A stretch of DNA of 64,000 bases from Haloarcula ordinaria (GTDB lineage: Archaea > Halobacteriota > Halobacteria > Halobacteriales > Haloarculaceae), in NCBI RefSeq assembly GCF_029338275.1, contig NZ_CP119789.1, forward strand, positions 1,984,001 to 2,048,000, given 5' to 3'. Each line of letters opens with the position of its first letter. Position 1 is the first letter of the stretch. The notes beneath the pieces were generated by a model that saw nothing but the letters and a program-made list of their open reading frames with translations, searched no databases and had not been told where the DNA came from. This document shows, piece after piece, positions 8,957 through 17,305 of this stretch. Position numbers and translations under genes: made by a program.

Positions 8957-10356
8957 ACCCGGCGACGCGGGACCAGATACGCGACAACGCGCGGTACCTG
9001 CGCAGCGTCCGCCCCATCGACCCCGAGGAGATATTCGAGTACGTCGAGGGCCAGCCACACCCTGCTGTCGTCCGGCAGGTGCTGCGCGAGGAGGCCGTCG
9101 ACCTGGGACTCGTCGAACAGGACGACGGGACCTTCGTGCCGGCTCCGGACGGGCCGCTGGACGTTCCGTTCCACGGCGTCGAGCGATTCCCGGCCGAGCA
9201 CGAGTCGCTTGTCGACGACCTGCTGACGGACGCCTACGGACCGGCGTGGGAACGCGGCGACAGCGGCGAGCGACTCCGCGAGCGGATTCGCGACGTCAAG
9301 GCGGCCTATCTCCACGGCAGCCACGTCGAGTACGACGACCTGACCGCCCACGGCTACGCCGTCTACCACCTGCCGGACTACTACGCCTCGACGGCGTACC
9401 TGCTCGCGGACCTGGCGGCCGACGGCCTGCTCCCCTCGCAACTCCGCGTCATCGACGTGGGTGCCGGCGTCGGCGGACCGGCGCTCGCGCTGGTCGACCT
9501 GCTCCCCGACGACGCCCTGCTGGAGTACCACGCGGTCGAACCCAGCGCCGCGGCCGACGTCCTCGCGACGATGCTCGAACCGACCGGGTCGAACGTCCAG
9601 TGGACCGTCCATCGGGATCGCGCGGAGGACTTCGAGCCCGACGGCGAGTACGACCTCGTCGTCTTCGGGAACGTCCTGAGCGAGCTCGCGGACCCCGTCG
9701 CGGTGGTCGAGCGGTACCTCTCGATGCTGGCCGACGACGGCACGATGCTGGCGATGGCGCCGGCCGACCGGAACACGGCGATACAGCTCCGCGAGGTCGA
9801 ACGCGCCGTCGCCGACGACGGAGCGGCGACGGTGTACGCCCCGACCGTCCGCCTCTGGCCTCACCAGACACCGACGAGCGAGTCGTGGTCGTTCGACCGC
9901 AAGCCGGACATCGAAGTGCCCGGAATACAGCGACGACTCGACGACGCCGGCGGCGGGACCGGCGAGTTCGTGAACGCCGACGTCCAGTACGCTTTCAGCG
10001 TCCTGCGGACCGACGAGCGGACACGCATCGAGATGACGCCGGACCGGGGCACTCACGCGCCGATGGCCGACGCCGAGAACTACGTCACCGACCGGGTGAA
10101 CCTGCTCGCCGTCAAGCTGAGCCACGACCTCTCCGACCGCGAGGGGGCCAACCCGCTGTACCTGCTGGGCGACGGGAGCCAGTCCGTCGACCACTTCGCC
10201 GTCCGCACCGACCCGTCGCTGCTGAACGAGGACCTCGAGACGGCCGACTACGGCGACCTGCTGTCCATCCAGAACGCGCTCGTGCTGTGGAACGACGACG
10301 AGGCGGCGTACAACGTCGTCGTCGACGGCGAGACGACCGTCGACCGGGCGCGGTGA
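8953..10356 (+). CDS. Rsm22-like (METTL17) methyltransferase
   Basis: 467 aa. A SAM-binding motif I is at about residues 165-180 (VIDVGAGVGGPALAL), followed by YDLVVFGNVLSELADP as a post-motif. The extended N-terminal region (NARYLRSVRPIDPEEIFEY) and the long C-terminal domain match the haloarchaeal proteins annotated as small ribosomal subunit Rsm22 family, related to mitochondrial Rsm22/METTL17. A role in small-subunit rRNA modification or assembly is inferred from that family. It is coupled to tyrA by a 4-nt overlap. The iron-sulfur cysteines of eukaryotic METTL17 are not evident. Confidence 0.75.
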   Translation: MNPATRDQIRDNARYLRSVRPIDPEEIFEYVEGQPHPAVVRQVLREEAVDLGLVEQDDGTFVPAPDGPLDVPFHGVERFPAEHESLVDDLLTDAYGPAWERGDSGERLRERIRDVKAAYLHGSHVEYDDLTAHGYAVYHLPDYYASTAYLLADLAADGLLPSQLRVIDVGAGVGGPALALVDLLPDDALLEYHAVEPSAAADVLATMLEPTGSNVQWTVHRDRAEDFEPDGEYDLVVFGNVLSELADPVAVVERYLSMLADDGTMLAMAPADRNTAIQLREVERAVADDGAATVYAPTVRLWPHQTPTSESWSFDRKPDIEVPGIQRRLDDAGGGTGEFVNADVQYAFSVLRTDERTRIEMTPDRGTHAPMADAENYVTDRVNLLAVKLSHDLSDREGANPLYLLGDGSQSVDHFAVRTDPSLLNEDLETADYGDLLSIQNALVLWNDDEAAYNVVVDGETTVDRAR

Positions 10357-10360
10357 CGAC

Positions 10361-11167
10361 TCAGCCCTGTTCGAGGACCACGCGGAGGATGTATCCCTGC
10401 CCTTCCGTGACGAACGCGGCCGGCTCGCCCGGTCCGGTCTCGATGCGTATCTTCCCCGAGAGCGTCCGTGCCATCGCGGGGAACCCGTCGTCGTAGTCGT
10501 TGGCAACCGGCTCGCCCTCCATCAGGGTGCCGGGAAGCGACGCCTCGACACGGACGCCCTCGGCTTCGATGTCGAGTTGGAGCCCCTCGTCATCGATGTG
10601 GACCGGGTAGGTCTCGGCGCCCGCCACCTCGACCGTGTCCACGATTCGCTCCAACGTCTCCCCCGACGTCCGGGCGACAGTCGGTGCCGCCGTATCGTCA
10701 GCGAAGTGGAAGCGGCCTGACTCGAACGCCATCGGCATCTCAATCGAGATATCGGCGAACTCGTCGACGTCGCTGCTCCCGTCGAGCGTCACGCGCTCGT
10801 CCTCGGCGTCGATCACCAGCTCGTCGGCGACGCCGCGGTCCGGGTCACCGTCGAACCGCATCTCCACCTGTGCGGTCTCCGGGAGCATCGCCAACCACAC
10901 CTGGAGGTCGAGGAGGTTCACGAGCGCTCGGACGGCGCCGGGTCCCGTCACCTCGATTCGTTCGAGGAAGTCGTCGGTGAACGTCGTGTACACCGCCGGC
11001 AGGTGGGCCGTGGTTCCGGCAGGGGTGTCCAGCACGCCGTCACGAACCCGCAGCATCGTCTCGTCGAACGTCTTCCCGGCGACGTCGTGGCCGGCGAGCG
11101 CCGTCGTCCGGATGGCGAACTGCAGGTCGGACACTGCCCCCTCGACGGTGGCGAGGTTGTGCGACAT
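10361..11167 (-). CDS. PCNA-fold-like protein of unknown function
   Basis: 268 aa, acidic, no membrane segment. I do not recognise a named family. The spacing and hydrophobic pattern, however, follow archaeal PCNA, especially the second half: VHIDDEGLQLDIEAEG aligns with the PCNA strand ending HIEAEGD, and the end (FPAMARTLSGKIRIETGPGE, then EGQGYILRVVLEQG) with the PCNA C-terminus (KAIP, V-ELGEEFP, AEGMGTITYMLAP). The start ATG at 11167 is fixed by a TATA box 23-31 nt upstream. It is divergent from surE. The PCNA link is my inference from pattern, not from a search. Confidence 0.6.
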   Translation of the reverse strand: MSHNLATVEGAVSDLQFAIRTTALAGHDVAGKTFDETMLRVRDGVLDTPAGTTAHLPAVYTTFTDDFLERIEVTGPGAVRALVNLLDLQVWLAMLPETAQVEMRFDGDPDRGVADELVIDAEDERVTLDGSSDVDEFADISIEMPMAFESGRFHFADDTAAPTVARTSGETLERIVDTVEVAGAETYPVHIDDEGLQLDIEAEGVRVEASLPGTLMEGEPVANDYDDGFPAMARTLSGKIRIETGPGEPAAFVTEGQGYILRVVLEQG

Positions 11168-11189
11168 GAGTGATATATCGGAGTACTGG

Positions 11190-11198
11190 TATAAAAAA
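11190..11198 (-). promoter_or_regulatory. TATA box of the PCNA-like gene
   Basis: tataaaaaa on the plus strand gives TTTTTTATA on the coding strand, ending 23 nt before the ATG at 11167. This indicates a leaderless transcript. surE begins 42 nt to the right, so the 72-nt gap must hold both promoters. Confidence 0.55.
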
Positions 11199-11239
11199 TT
11201 GAACGGTGGGCTTTTCTCGCCGTCGGTCTGACGGTCGGT

Positions 11240-12037
11240 ATGGACCAGCCGGCTATCCTGTTGACGAACGACGACGGTATCGACAGCGCTGGGCTTCACG
11301 CGATATACGAGGGGCTCTCGGCAGTCGGTGACGTGACCGTGGTCGCTCCCGCGTCCGACCAGAGCGCCGTCGGTCGCGCCATCTCCCACGAGGTCTCCGT
11401 CCGCGAACACGACCTCGGGTACGCGGTCGAGGGGACGCCGACCGACTGCGTCGTCGCGGGCCTCGAGGCGCTGGTCCCCGAGACGGACCTCGTCGTCGCG
11501 GGGTGTAACCGCGGGGCCAACCTCGGCGCGTACGTCCTCGGTCGCTCCGGCACTGTCAGTGCCGCCGTCGAGGCGACGTTCTTCGACGTCCCGGCCATCG
11601 CCGTCTCGATGTACATCCCGGTCCGCGAAGATGCCGCGTTCACCGACATCGAGGCCAACGGCGACAGCTACGGCGAGGCCGTGCGGGCGACACGCTACCT
11701 CGCCGACCACGCCTTCGAGGCCGGCGTCTTCGAACAGTGTGACTACCTGAACGTCAACGCCCCCGTCGCCGAGTGGGGGGCCGCCGACATCGAGATTACC
11801 CGGCCCTCGCGGCTCTACGAGATGGACGCCGTCTACAACGGCGACTCCGTGACGCTGCACGACCGTATCTGGGAGCGTATGGCCGACGGCGACATCCCAG
11901 ACCCGGACGGGACCGACCGCCGCGCTGTCGTCGACGGACGGGTGAGTGTCTCGCCGCTGACGGCGCCACACACCACGGAACACCACGATTCGCTCGACGC
12001 GCTGGCCGAGACGTACGACCCCGAAGACAGCCCCTAA
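11240..12037 (+). CDS. surE: 5'/3'-nucleotidase SurE
   Basis: 265 aa. The metal site begins LLTNDDGIDSAGL (N10, D11, D12), with the conserved serine in APASDQSAVGRAIS and the final ligand region CNRGANLG. SurE is a metal-dependent phosphatase acting on nucleoside 5'- and 3'-monophosphates and some polyphosphates. Length fits the family (about 250). It is divergently transcribed from the PCNA-like gene and followed 34 nt later by a membrane protein gene on the same strand. Confidence 0.93.
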   Translation: MDQPAILLTNDDGIDSAGLHAIYEGLSAVGDVTVVAPASDQSAVGRAISHEVSVREHDLGYAVEGTPTDCVVAGLEALVPETDLVVAGCNRGANLGAYVLGRSGTVSAAVEATFFDVPAIAVSMYIPVREDAAFTDIEANGDSYGEAVRATRYLADHAFEAGVFEQCDYLNVNAPVAEWGAADIEITRPSRLYEMDAVYNGDSVTLHDRIWERMADGDIPDPDGTDRRAVVDGRVSVSPLTAPHTTEHHDSLDALAETYDPEDSP

Positions 12038-12071
12038 TTTCATATCCGTCGGTCGCCCCATCTGAGTAGGG

Positions 12072-13121
12072 ATGGCGACGACTATGCGGGGCTGGTCCGA
12101 GGGCATTCGCGTACTCCTGAGTGTCGTCCTGGCTGTCGTCTTGCTGACCGTGCTCGTCTTCTCGCTCGACACGGCTGCGATCTCCGCCGCACTGCTCGAT
12201 GCGGACTGGTCGATACTCGCGCTCGCAGCCGGTTGCGCGCTGTTCGCCCAGCTCTGCTGGAACCTGATGACCGTGTGGATACTGCGGACCGCCGACGACT
12301 CGTTGCCCCGGACCCGACTCCTGCTGGCCGCGCTCGCCGGGACGTTCGGCAAACTGGTCCTCCCGCTCGGAAACCTCGGGGGTGCGGCGGTCCTCGCGTA
12401 CGCAATCTCGGAGGGCGTTGACGGTCGGTTCCGCGACGTCTTCCCGCCCGTCTCCGCCAGCGAACTGCTCAGATTCGGTGGCTCGCTGGCCGTGGCGACC
12501 ATCGGGCTCGTCGGCCTGGCGCTGCGTCCGGTGTCCGGATTCCAGGGCCCCTACGTGGTGGTGTTGCTCTCGACGCTCGCTGTCGGCCTGTTCGCCGGCG
12601 GCGTCACCGTCGCCTACCGTCGCGAGAGACTCGGTCGCCTCGTCCAGCAGTTCGCGTCGGTCCTGCACGCCGTGCTCGGCATGTTCTCCCGTCGTCTCTC
12701 CAGCCGGCTGGCTCCGGAGAGCGTGGCCAGCGCCGTCCAGTCGTTCCTCGAGTCGTTCGACCGGGCCACGGCGAACAGACGGCGTCTCGCCGTCGCCGGC
12801 ACGCTGGGGCTGGCCGGCTGGCTCGCGTTCGGGCTCGCGCTGACACTGTCGTTCGCTGCCGTCGGGGTCACGCTCCCACTGGCGCTGGCGCTGTTCGTGG
12901 CACCGGCCAGCGGGCTGGCCACGCTCCTCCCGACGCCGGGTGGCCTGGGCAGTTCGGAGGTCGCACTCACGGCGGTGTTCGTCTTGCTCTCGGTCGCCTC
13001 GCCCGAACTCGCTACCGCTGCCGTCCTCCTCTACCGACTCGTCACCTACTGGCTCGTGGTCGCCGTCGGCGGCCTCGCGTCCGTCTACCTCTCGATGTCG
13101 GTCTGGCAGGCACTGGAGTGA
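12072..13121 (+). CDS. Lysylphosphatidylglycerol-synthase-type flippase-like membrane protein (UPF0104)
   Basis: 349 aa with about eight hydrophobic helices. The pattern (N-terminal helix, AGTFGKLVLPLGNLGG around residue 95, PTPGGLGSSE around residue 288) is that of the LPG synthase TM region/UPF0104 family, whose P-x-P-G-G-x-G-x-x-E signature is present. Archaeal members have no lysyl-transferase domain and are thought to move glycolipids or related molecules; substrate unknown. ATG at 12072 is taken; ATG at 12084 is an alternative. It is 34 nt downstream of surE and may be cotranscribed. Confidence 0.82.
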   Translation: MATTMRGWSEGIRVLLSVVLAVVLLTVLVFSLDTAAISAALLDADWSILALAAGCALFAQLCWNLMTVWILRTADDSLPRTRLLLAALAGTFGKLVLPLGNLGGAAVLAYAISEGVDGRFRDVFPPVSASELLRFGGSLAVATIGLVGLALRPVSGFQGPYVVVLLSTLAVGLFAGGVTVAYRRERLGRLVQQFASVLHAVLGMFSRRLSSRLAPESVASAVQSFLESFDRATANRRRLAVAGTLGLAGWLAFGLALTLSFAAVGVTLPLALALFVAPASGLATLLPTPGGLGSSEVALTAVFVLLSVASPELATAAVLLYRLVTYWLVVAVGGLASVYLSMSVWQALE

Positions 13122-13200
13122 ACGGCGGTCCCACTGTTCGTCGACCGCGAATCGGTCCGGTTAATCCCGTTGACCGAGAGCCTCCGGACGAGCCGCCTCC

Positions 13201-14115
13201 ATGAGATTCCGAAACGCGCTTCTGTTCGTCGCGCTCGCCGTCGTCTGGGGCAGTGCCTTTACCGCCATCAAGTCCGGCCTCGACTTCTTCCCGCCGGTGC
13301 TCTTCGCGGCCATCCGATACGACTTCGCCGGTGTGTTGATGCTCGCCTACGCCGGCTACGCCGCCGACCGTTGGCGTCCGTCCGGACGCGAGGAGTGGGG
13401 CACCGTCGTCGTCGGCGGGGTATTGCTCATCGCGGCCTACCACGCCTTCCTCTTCGTCGGCGAGCTGGGGACGACGAGCGCGACGGCGGCCGTCGTCGTC
13501 AGCCTCTCGCCGATACTCACGACCGGCTTCGCCCGTGTCCTGCTCCCGTCCGAGCGGCTCACCGCACTCGGTGCCCTGGGACTGCTCGTCGGGTTTCTCG
13601 GCGTCGGTGTCCTGAGTGCGCCGGACCCGAATGCCCTCGTCACTGCCCGCACCGTCTCGCTGGCGCTCGTCTTCCTCGCTGCCGCGTCGTTCGCCCTCGG
13701 GAGCGTCGTGACCCGCCGCATCGACGCCCCGCTCCCCATCGAGACGATGGAGGCGTGGTCGATGGTGCTCGGCGCGCTGCTGCTCCACGGCGTGAGCGCC
13801 GCCATCGGCGAGTCACCGAACTCGGTTCGCTGGACGGGCGAGGCGGTGCTGTCGCTCGGCTACCTCGTCGTCGTCGCCAGCGCGCTGGGATTTCTCATCT
13901 ACTTCGACCTGCTGGACCGACTGGGGCCGATCGAGATCAACCTCGTCTCCTATGCTGCGCCGGTCGTCGCCGCGATCACGGGCTTTCTCGTCCTCTCGGA
14001 GACACCGACGGTGTACACCGCCGCCGGGTTCGCCTGCATCGTCCTCGGGTTCTCGCTGCTGAAACGGCGGGCGCTCCGTGACGAACTCGACCGGGTCTCC
14101 CTCAGAGCTCTCTGA
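13201..14115 (+). CDS. EamA/DMT-superfamily permease
   Basis: 304 aa with about ten membrane helices in two homologous EamA halves (residues 1-140 and 150-300). The family N-terminus FVALAVVWGSAFTAIKSGLD is present, and the second half contains IEINLVSYAAPVVAAITGFL. DMT permeases export amino acids, nucleotide precursors or other metabolites; the substrate is not predictable. The 3' end overlaps the convergent acetyltransferase by 14 nt. Confidence 0.88.
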   Translation: MRFRNALLFVALAVVWGSAFTAIKSGLDFFPPVLFAAIRYDFAGVLMLAYAGYAADRWRPSGREEWGTVVVGGVLLIAAYHAFLFVGELGTTSATAAVVVSLSPILTTGFARVLLPSERLTALGALGLLVGFLGVGVLSAPDPNALVTARTVSLALVFLAAASFALGSVVTRRIDAPLPIETMEAWSMVLGALLLHGVSAAIGESPNSVRWTGEAVLSLGYLVVVASALGFLIYFDLLDRLGPIEINLVSYAAPVVAAITGFLVLSETPTVYTAAGFACIVLGFSLLKRRALRDELDRVSLRAL

Positions 14116-14656
14116 CGACGGTCGCCGGGTTCCCCTGGACGACGACGCTGTCGGGCACGTCCCCGGTGACGACGGCACCCGACCCCACGACCGCTTCGTC
14201 GCCGACCGTCACGCCCGGATTGAGCACCGCCTGCCCGCCGATCCAGACGTCGTCGCCCACGGTAACCGGTTTCCCGTACTCCGTGCCGCCAGAGCGTTCG
14301 GCCGCGTCCAGCGAGTGCGTGGCCGTATAGACGTGGACCCCGGGCCCCAGCATGCAGTCGTCGCCGAACTCGACCCGGCAGACGTCGAGTATCACGCAGT
14401 CGAAGTTCGCGTAGAAGTCCGAACCGACGTGGACGTTGTAGCCGTAGTCACAGCGGAACGGGGGCTCTATCACCACGTCGCCGCCGACCGACCCGAACAG
14501 GTCCTCGACGAGTTCCTGGCGCCGATCGGTCTCGTCGGGACCGGTCTCGCCGTACGTCCGGGTCCACTCCCTGGCAGCGTTGCGCTCGGCGACGAGCTGC
14601 GGGTCGCTCGGGTCGTATCGGTCTCCGGCGAGCATCTTCTCCTTCTCGGAGGGCAT
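14102..14656 (-). CDS. Sugar O-acetyltransferase (maltose/galactoside acetyltransferase type)
   Basis: 184 aa. The N-terminal EKEKMLAGDRYDPSDPQLVAE is the Mac domain of maltose and galactoside O-acetyltransferases. It is followed by left-handed parallel beta-helix hexapeptides (about residues 70-180), the catalytic histidine in YTATHSLD, and the CoA-side GDDVWIGGQAVLNPGVTVG. It acetylates a sugar 6-hydroxyl from acetyl-CoA. ATG at 14656 is preferred over the GTG three codons upstream because a TATA box (14684-14690) sits at leaderless spacing. Confidence 0.9.
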   Translation of the reverse strand: MPSEKEKMLAGDRYDPSDPQLVAERNAAREWTRTYGETGPDETDRRQELVEDLFGSVGGDVVIEPPFRCDYGYNVHVGSDFYANFDCVILDVCRVEFGDDCMLGPGVHVYTATHSLDAAERSGGTEYGKPVTVGDDVWIGGQAVLNPGVTVGDEAVVGSGAVVTGDVPDSVVVQGNPATVVREL

Positions 14657-14683
14657 GGATGGCACCCCTTCGTCCAGTCGTCG

Positions 14684-14690
14684 AATAAAA
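14684..14690 (-). promoter_or_regulatory. TATA box of the acetyltransferase gene
   Basis: aataaaa on the plus strand, TTTTATT on the coding strand, lies 28-34 nt before the ATG at 14656 and is the only AT-rich stretch in this gap. Confidence 0.45.
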
Positions 14691-14716
14691 GTACTCGCTC
14701 GCCGCCCGGCCTCACT

Positions 14717-14893
14717 TCAGATGGTGTACTGTACGATGTCGGTCCGACCGCAGTGAGAACACGCCATCGTCCCGGCCGTCGCCGAGGCCCCACAGTGGCG
14801 ACACTCGTAGACGACTGTCGGCGCGTGCGAACACCGGATGCACTCGGTCTCGTCGCAGGTGTGTGACTGCCGGAGCGAAGCGATGGATATCAT
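14717..14893 (-). CDS. Small double zinc-ribbon protein
   Basis: 58 aa: MISIASLRQS, then five CxxC-like elements (C13 and C18, C21, C31-x2-C34, C45-x2-C48), ending DIVQYTI. CRHCG and CSHCG are zinc-knuckle pairs, so the protein should bind one or two zincs. Haloarchaea encode many such micro zinc-finger proteins; function unknown. Codon pattern and cysteine spacing support coding. The ATG at 14893 overlaps the TGA of an upstream 25-codon frame that starts at 14969 and may be chance. It is just downstream of the large pilin-like gene on the same strand. Confidence 0.65.
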   Translation of the reverse strand: MISIASLRQSHTCDETECIRCSHAPTVVYECRHCGASATAGTMACSHCGRTDIVQYTI

Positions 14894-14984
14894 CGCCGTG
14901 CTCCTGTCGCCCGATCGTTCGCGCTGTCGGTGCCGGTTCGGTTCGCTTGGGTGTCGTGGTACGTCATGTGGTCTCGCTCCTGTC

Positions 14985-16784
14985 TCAGTTCCCCGACGCG
15001 ACGCGGATCTGGTGTTCGGTCACGTAGATTGCCTTCAGCGTCGAGAACGGCGAATCGATGCCGCCCGAGCTCTGCAGGCCGTAATCGTAGTGGGCCGCGC
15101 CGTACTGGCCGACAGTCAGGTTGCCGGTGACGGCCAGACCGTACAGGTCCCCCTGCTTGATGTAGAGGTAGCCGGTGCCGGTGTCACCGCCGGGGGCGTA
15201 GACCAGGCCGTCGAACGACGCCCGGTTGTTGTTGGCGCCCGCGATGGTCATCTTGAACTGCTGCGGGCCGAACACGCTGAGCTGGCTCGATTTCTCGTCG
15301 GGCACGTGGACCGCGGCGTTCTTGCCGACGTGGAAGTTCACGTCCTGGTTGCCCAGCCCGGTCGGCGAGACGGTCGTCGTCCCCTCGCTCTCGACGAAGA
15401 TCTGGACGTTCCCGTCGCCTTCGACGGTGATGTTACCGCCTTTCGACAGTTCCACGTAGTCACGAACGACGATGGTCACGTCGCCGCCGGTCGTATCGAG
15501 GACGAGCCGTTCGTCGTTGTCGAGCTCGATGTCGTGGACGTAGTACCGCCCGCTGCCCAGCGTCGCCGTGGAGCCGCTCATCGCGAACTCGTCGGCCGTG
15601 ACGAGCGAGGTCGCGTCGTTGTCGTTGGTCTGCTTGACCTCGGTCGCCACTCTGTCGACGAACTCGTCGACGGAGTCGACCGCGGTGACGCCGGATATCG
15701 GCTTGATGCCGCCGGCGATTTTGGTCTCCTCGGTGGCATCGGGCGCCGGCGTGTCGGTGTAGGAGACACTCCCGTTGATGAACGCACTTCCCTGGACGTC
15801 GACGACGCCACCGGACCTGACGTCCCCGTCGACCAGCGAGTCACCGCTGGCCTTGAAGTCACCGGCGGCTTGGACCAGCCCGTCGGCTGCCTTGGTCTCG
15901 TTGTAGCTCCCCTCCGAGGAGTCGTAGCTGTTGACGTACGCGCCCGTCCCCGTGATGGCGAGTTCGCCGTTGTTCGACGTCGCGATGAGTCCCGCCTCGA
16001 CCGACGTCCGCTTCGGGAGGACGAGGAACCTCGCCGTCACTCGTTCCTTCGGGTGGTCGTAGGACACGATGGCGGTGGTCTCGTCCTCGAAGTACCGGCC
16101 CCAGGCCTCGTAGTACTCGCTCTGGACGGTCACGGTGACCGTCCCGCCGTCCGGTCGGTTCAGGAATCCGTTGGCTTCGTTGGGGTAGTGGCGGATCGGT
16201 TCGCTCGTGCGGGTGATTCGGACGTCGCCGCTCAGTCCTGGCTCGCCGTCGACGACGACCAGGGGCATGGTGAGCGTCTGGTCACGGTAGTGGAACTCGG
16301 GCCGCGAGAGCATCACCGAACCCTGCCCGTCGCTCCGCCAGACACCGCCGCCCTGGGCGGCGACTGTCGTGTCACCGTTGGCGTACTCGACGGTCCCGAG
16401 CGTGGCGTTCACGACTTCGGCCGACGTCCCGTCCTCGTCGCTGTAGGCGTCCACCCGTATCCAGCTCGTCTCGTGGTACCGCAGGTCGCCGTCGTTGGCC
16501 GTCAGCCCGAGGTCGACCTCTCTGGACGGCGAGTTCCCGAGCGCAACCGCGCTCGCCTCGCTGTCGAACGCAGCGAGAGAGTTCTCGGCCGCAGAAACCT
16601 CTGCGTTGGTCTGCATCTCCGTGAGTATCACCGAGCCGCCGGCGACGACGGTGAGTGCACCGACGATGACGACGGAGATGAGCAGGACGACCCCGAGCAC
16701 CTCCGATTGCCCGCGCTGCGCGGTTCGCCCGCCCGCTCTCGCGGCGGTCAGACGGTCGGTCAATCGGTTGGGTCCTGCGTTCAT
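14985..16784 (-). CDS. Large type IV pilin-like surface protein with bactofilin-like repeats
   Basis: 599 aa. A short basic leader ends in RGQSEVLGV, followed by a single hydrophobic helix (residues 29-55); this is a class III/type IV pilin-like N-terminus. The body is acidic, Thr/Gly/Val-rich beta structure; the stretch at about residues 280-420 (NGELAITGTGAYVNS, DGDVRSGGVVDVQGSAFING) looks like polymer-forming beta-helix repeats. It fits the haloarchaeal DUF72xx family of pilin-like proteins with a long ectodomain; the exact family number is not verifiable here. It lies 110 nt downstream of a true pilin and faces away from pilB/pilC, so it is probably an adhesin or large minor pilin. Confidence 0.72.
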   Translation of the reverse strand: MNAGPNRLTDRLTAARAGGRTAQRGQSEVLGVVLLISVVIVGALTVVAGGSVILTEMQTNAEVSAAENSLAAFDSEASAVALGNSPSREVDLGLTANDGDLRYHETSWIRVDAYSDEDGTSAEVVNATLGTVEYANGDTTVAAQGGGVWRSDGQGSVMLSRPEFHYRDQTLTMPLVVVDGEPGLSGDVRITRTSEPIRHYPNEANGFLNRPDGGTVTVTVQSEYYEAWGRYFEDETTAIVSYDHPKERVTARFLVLPKRTSVEAGLIATSNNGELAITGTGAYVNSYDSSEGSYNETKAADGLVQAAGDFKASGDSLVDGDVRSGGVVDVQGSAFINGSVSYTDTPAPDATEETKIAGGIKPISGVTAVDSVDEFVDRVATEVKQTNDNDATSLVTADEFAMSGSTATLGSGRYYVHDIELDNDERLVLDTTGGDVTIVVRDYVELSKGGNITVEGDGNVQIFVESEGTTTVSPTGLGNQDVNFHVGKNAAVHVPDEKSSQLSVFGPQQFKMTIAGANNNRASFDGLVYAPGGDTGTGYLYIKQGDLYGLAVTGNLTVGQYGAAHYDYGLQSSGGIDSPFSTLKAIYVTEHQIRVASGN

Positions 16785-16894
16785 GTATGGTAAATTCGTT
16801 GTGTTGGTTTCCGCTCGTGGTCCCGGTCCAGCCCGACCCCGTTACGTGAGTTCGACTCCGACCCGGGAGTGGGTCACCGCTGAATCGTCAGCGG

Positions 16895-17305
16895 TTACGG
16901 TGCGACGGAGGTCGCCAGGACGGCGCTCTTGTCGTTGTTCGGGTCGTTGTAGACGACGCGGATGGTCTCGCCCGAGGTGACGGTCTGAGCGTCAACGAGC
17001 TTGTCACCGGCCGAGATGTCGTCCGCGGTGGCCACCGAGATGGCATCGGAGGAAGACCCCGTGACGGTCAGGTCGTCAGCGTCGATGGTGTCGCCACCGT
17101 CGTGCGTGATGGTCACCTCAGTACCATCGTAGTCGAAGTCGAAGCTCGCCTGCGGCGCAACGCTCGAAGAGCTCCCCAGTCCGAGGACGAACGAGCCGAC
17201 GACGGCCGCGAGGATGACTGTGATCGCGACCATCAGGATGACGCCGATGACTGGCGACACTGCGTTCTCTTCGTCGAACATCGCTTTGAAGTTCTGTAGT
17301 TTCAT
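16895..17305 (-). CDS. Archaeal type IV pilin (PilA-like)
   Basis: 136 aa. A short basic leader is followed by [20 protein letters not shown] and on to LGLG, the haloarchaeal pilin N-terminal domain (Pilin_N). Cleavage by the prepilin peptidase PibD is expected just before the VSPVIG block (residues 16-21). The mature part is a small Asp/Thr/Ser-rich beta domain. The start ATG at 17305 gives the typical [10 protein letters not shown] leader; upstream in-frame codons look non-coding. It is probably the major pilin of the neighbouring pilB/pilC system. Confidence 0.9.
   Translation of the reverse strand: MKLQNFKAMFDEENAVSPVIGVILMVAITVILAAVVGSFVLGLGSSSSVAPQASFDFDYDGTEVTITHDGGDTIDADDLTVTGSSSDAISVATADDISAGDKLVDAQTVTSGETIRVVYNDPNNDKSAVLATSVAP

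Noticed and set aside
11168..12502. A minus-strand open frame continuing upstream of the PCNA-like gene across surE
   Set aside because: It is the antisense of surE and the following gene; the real start at 11167 has a TATA box and the upstream part has no family features.
14838..16793. A 651-codon plus-strand frame opposite the pilin-like surface protein
   Set aside because: Residue content is Val/Arg/Asp-repetitive without motifs; the minus strand has a pilin-like leader, helix and coherent repeats.
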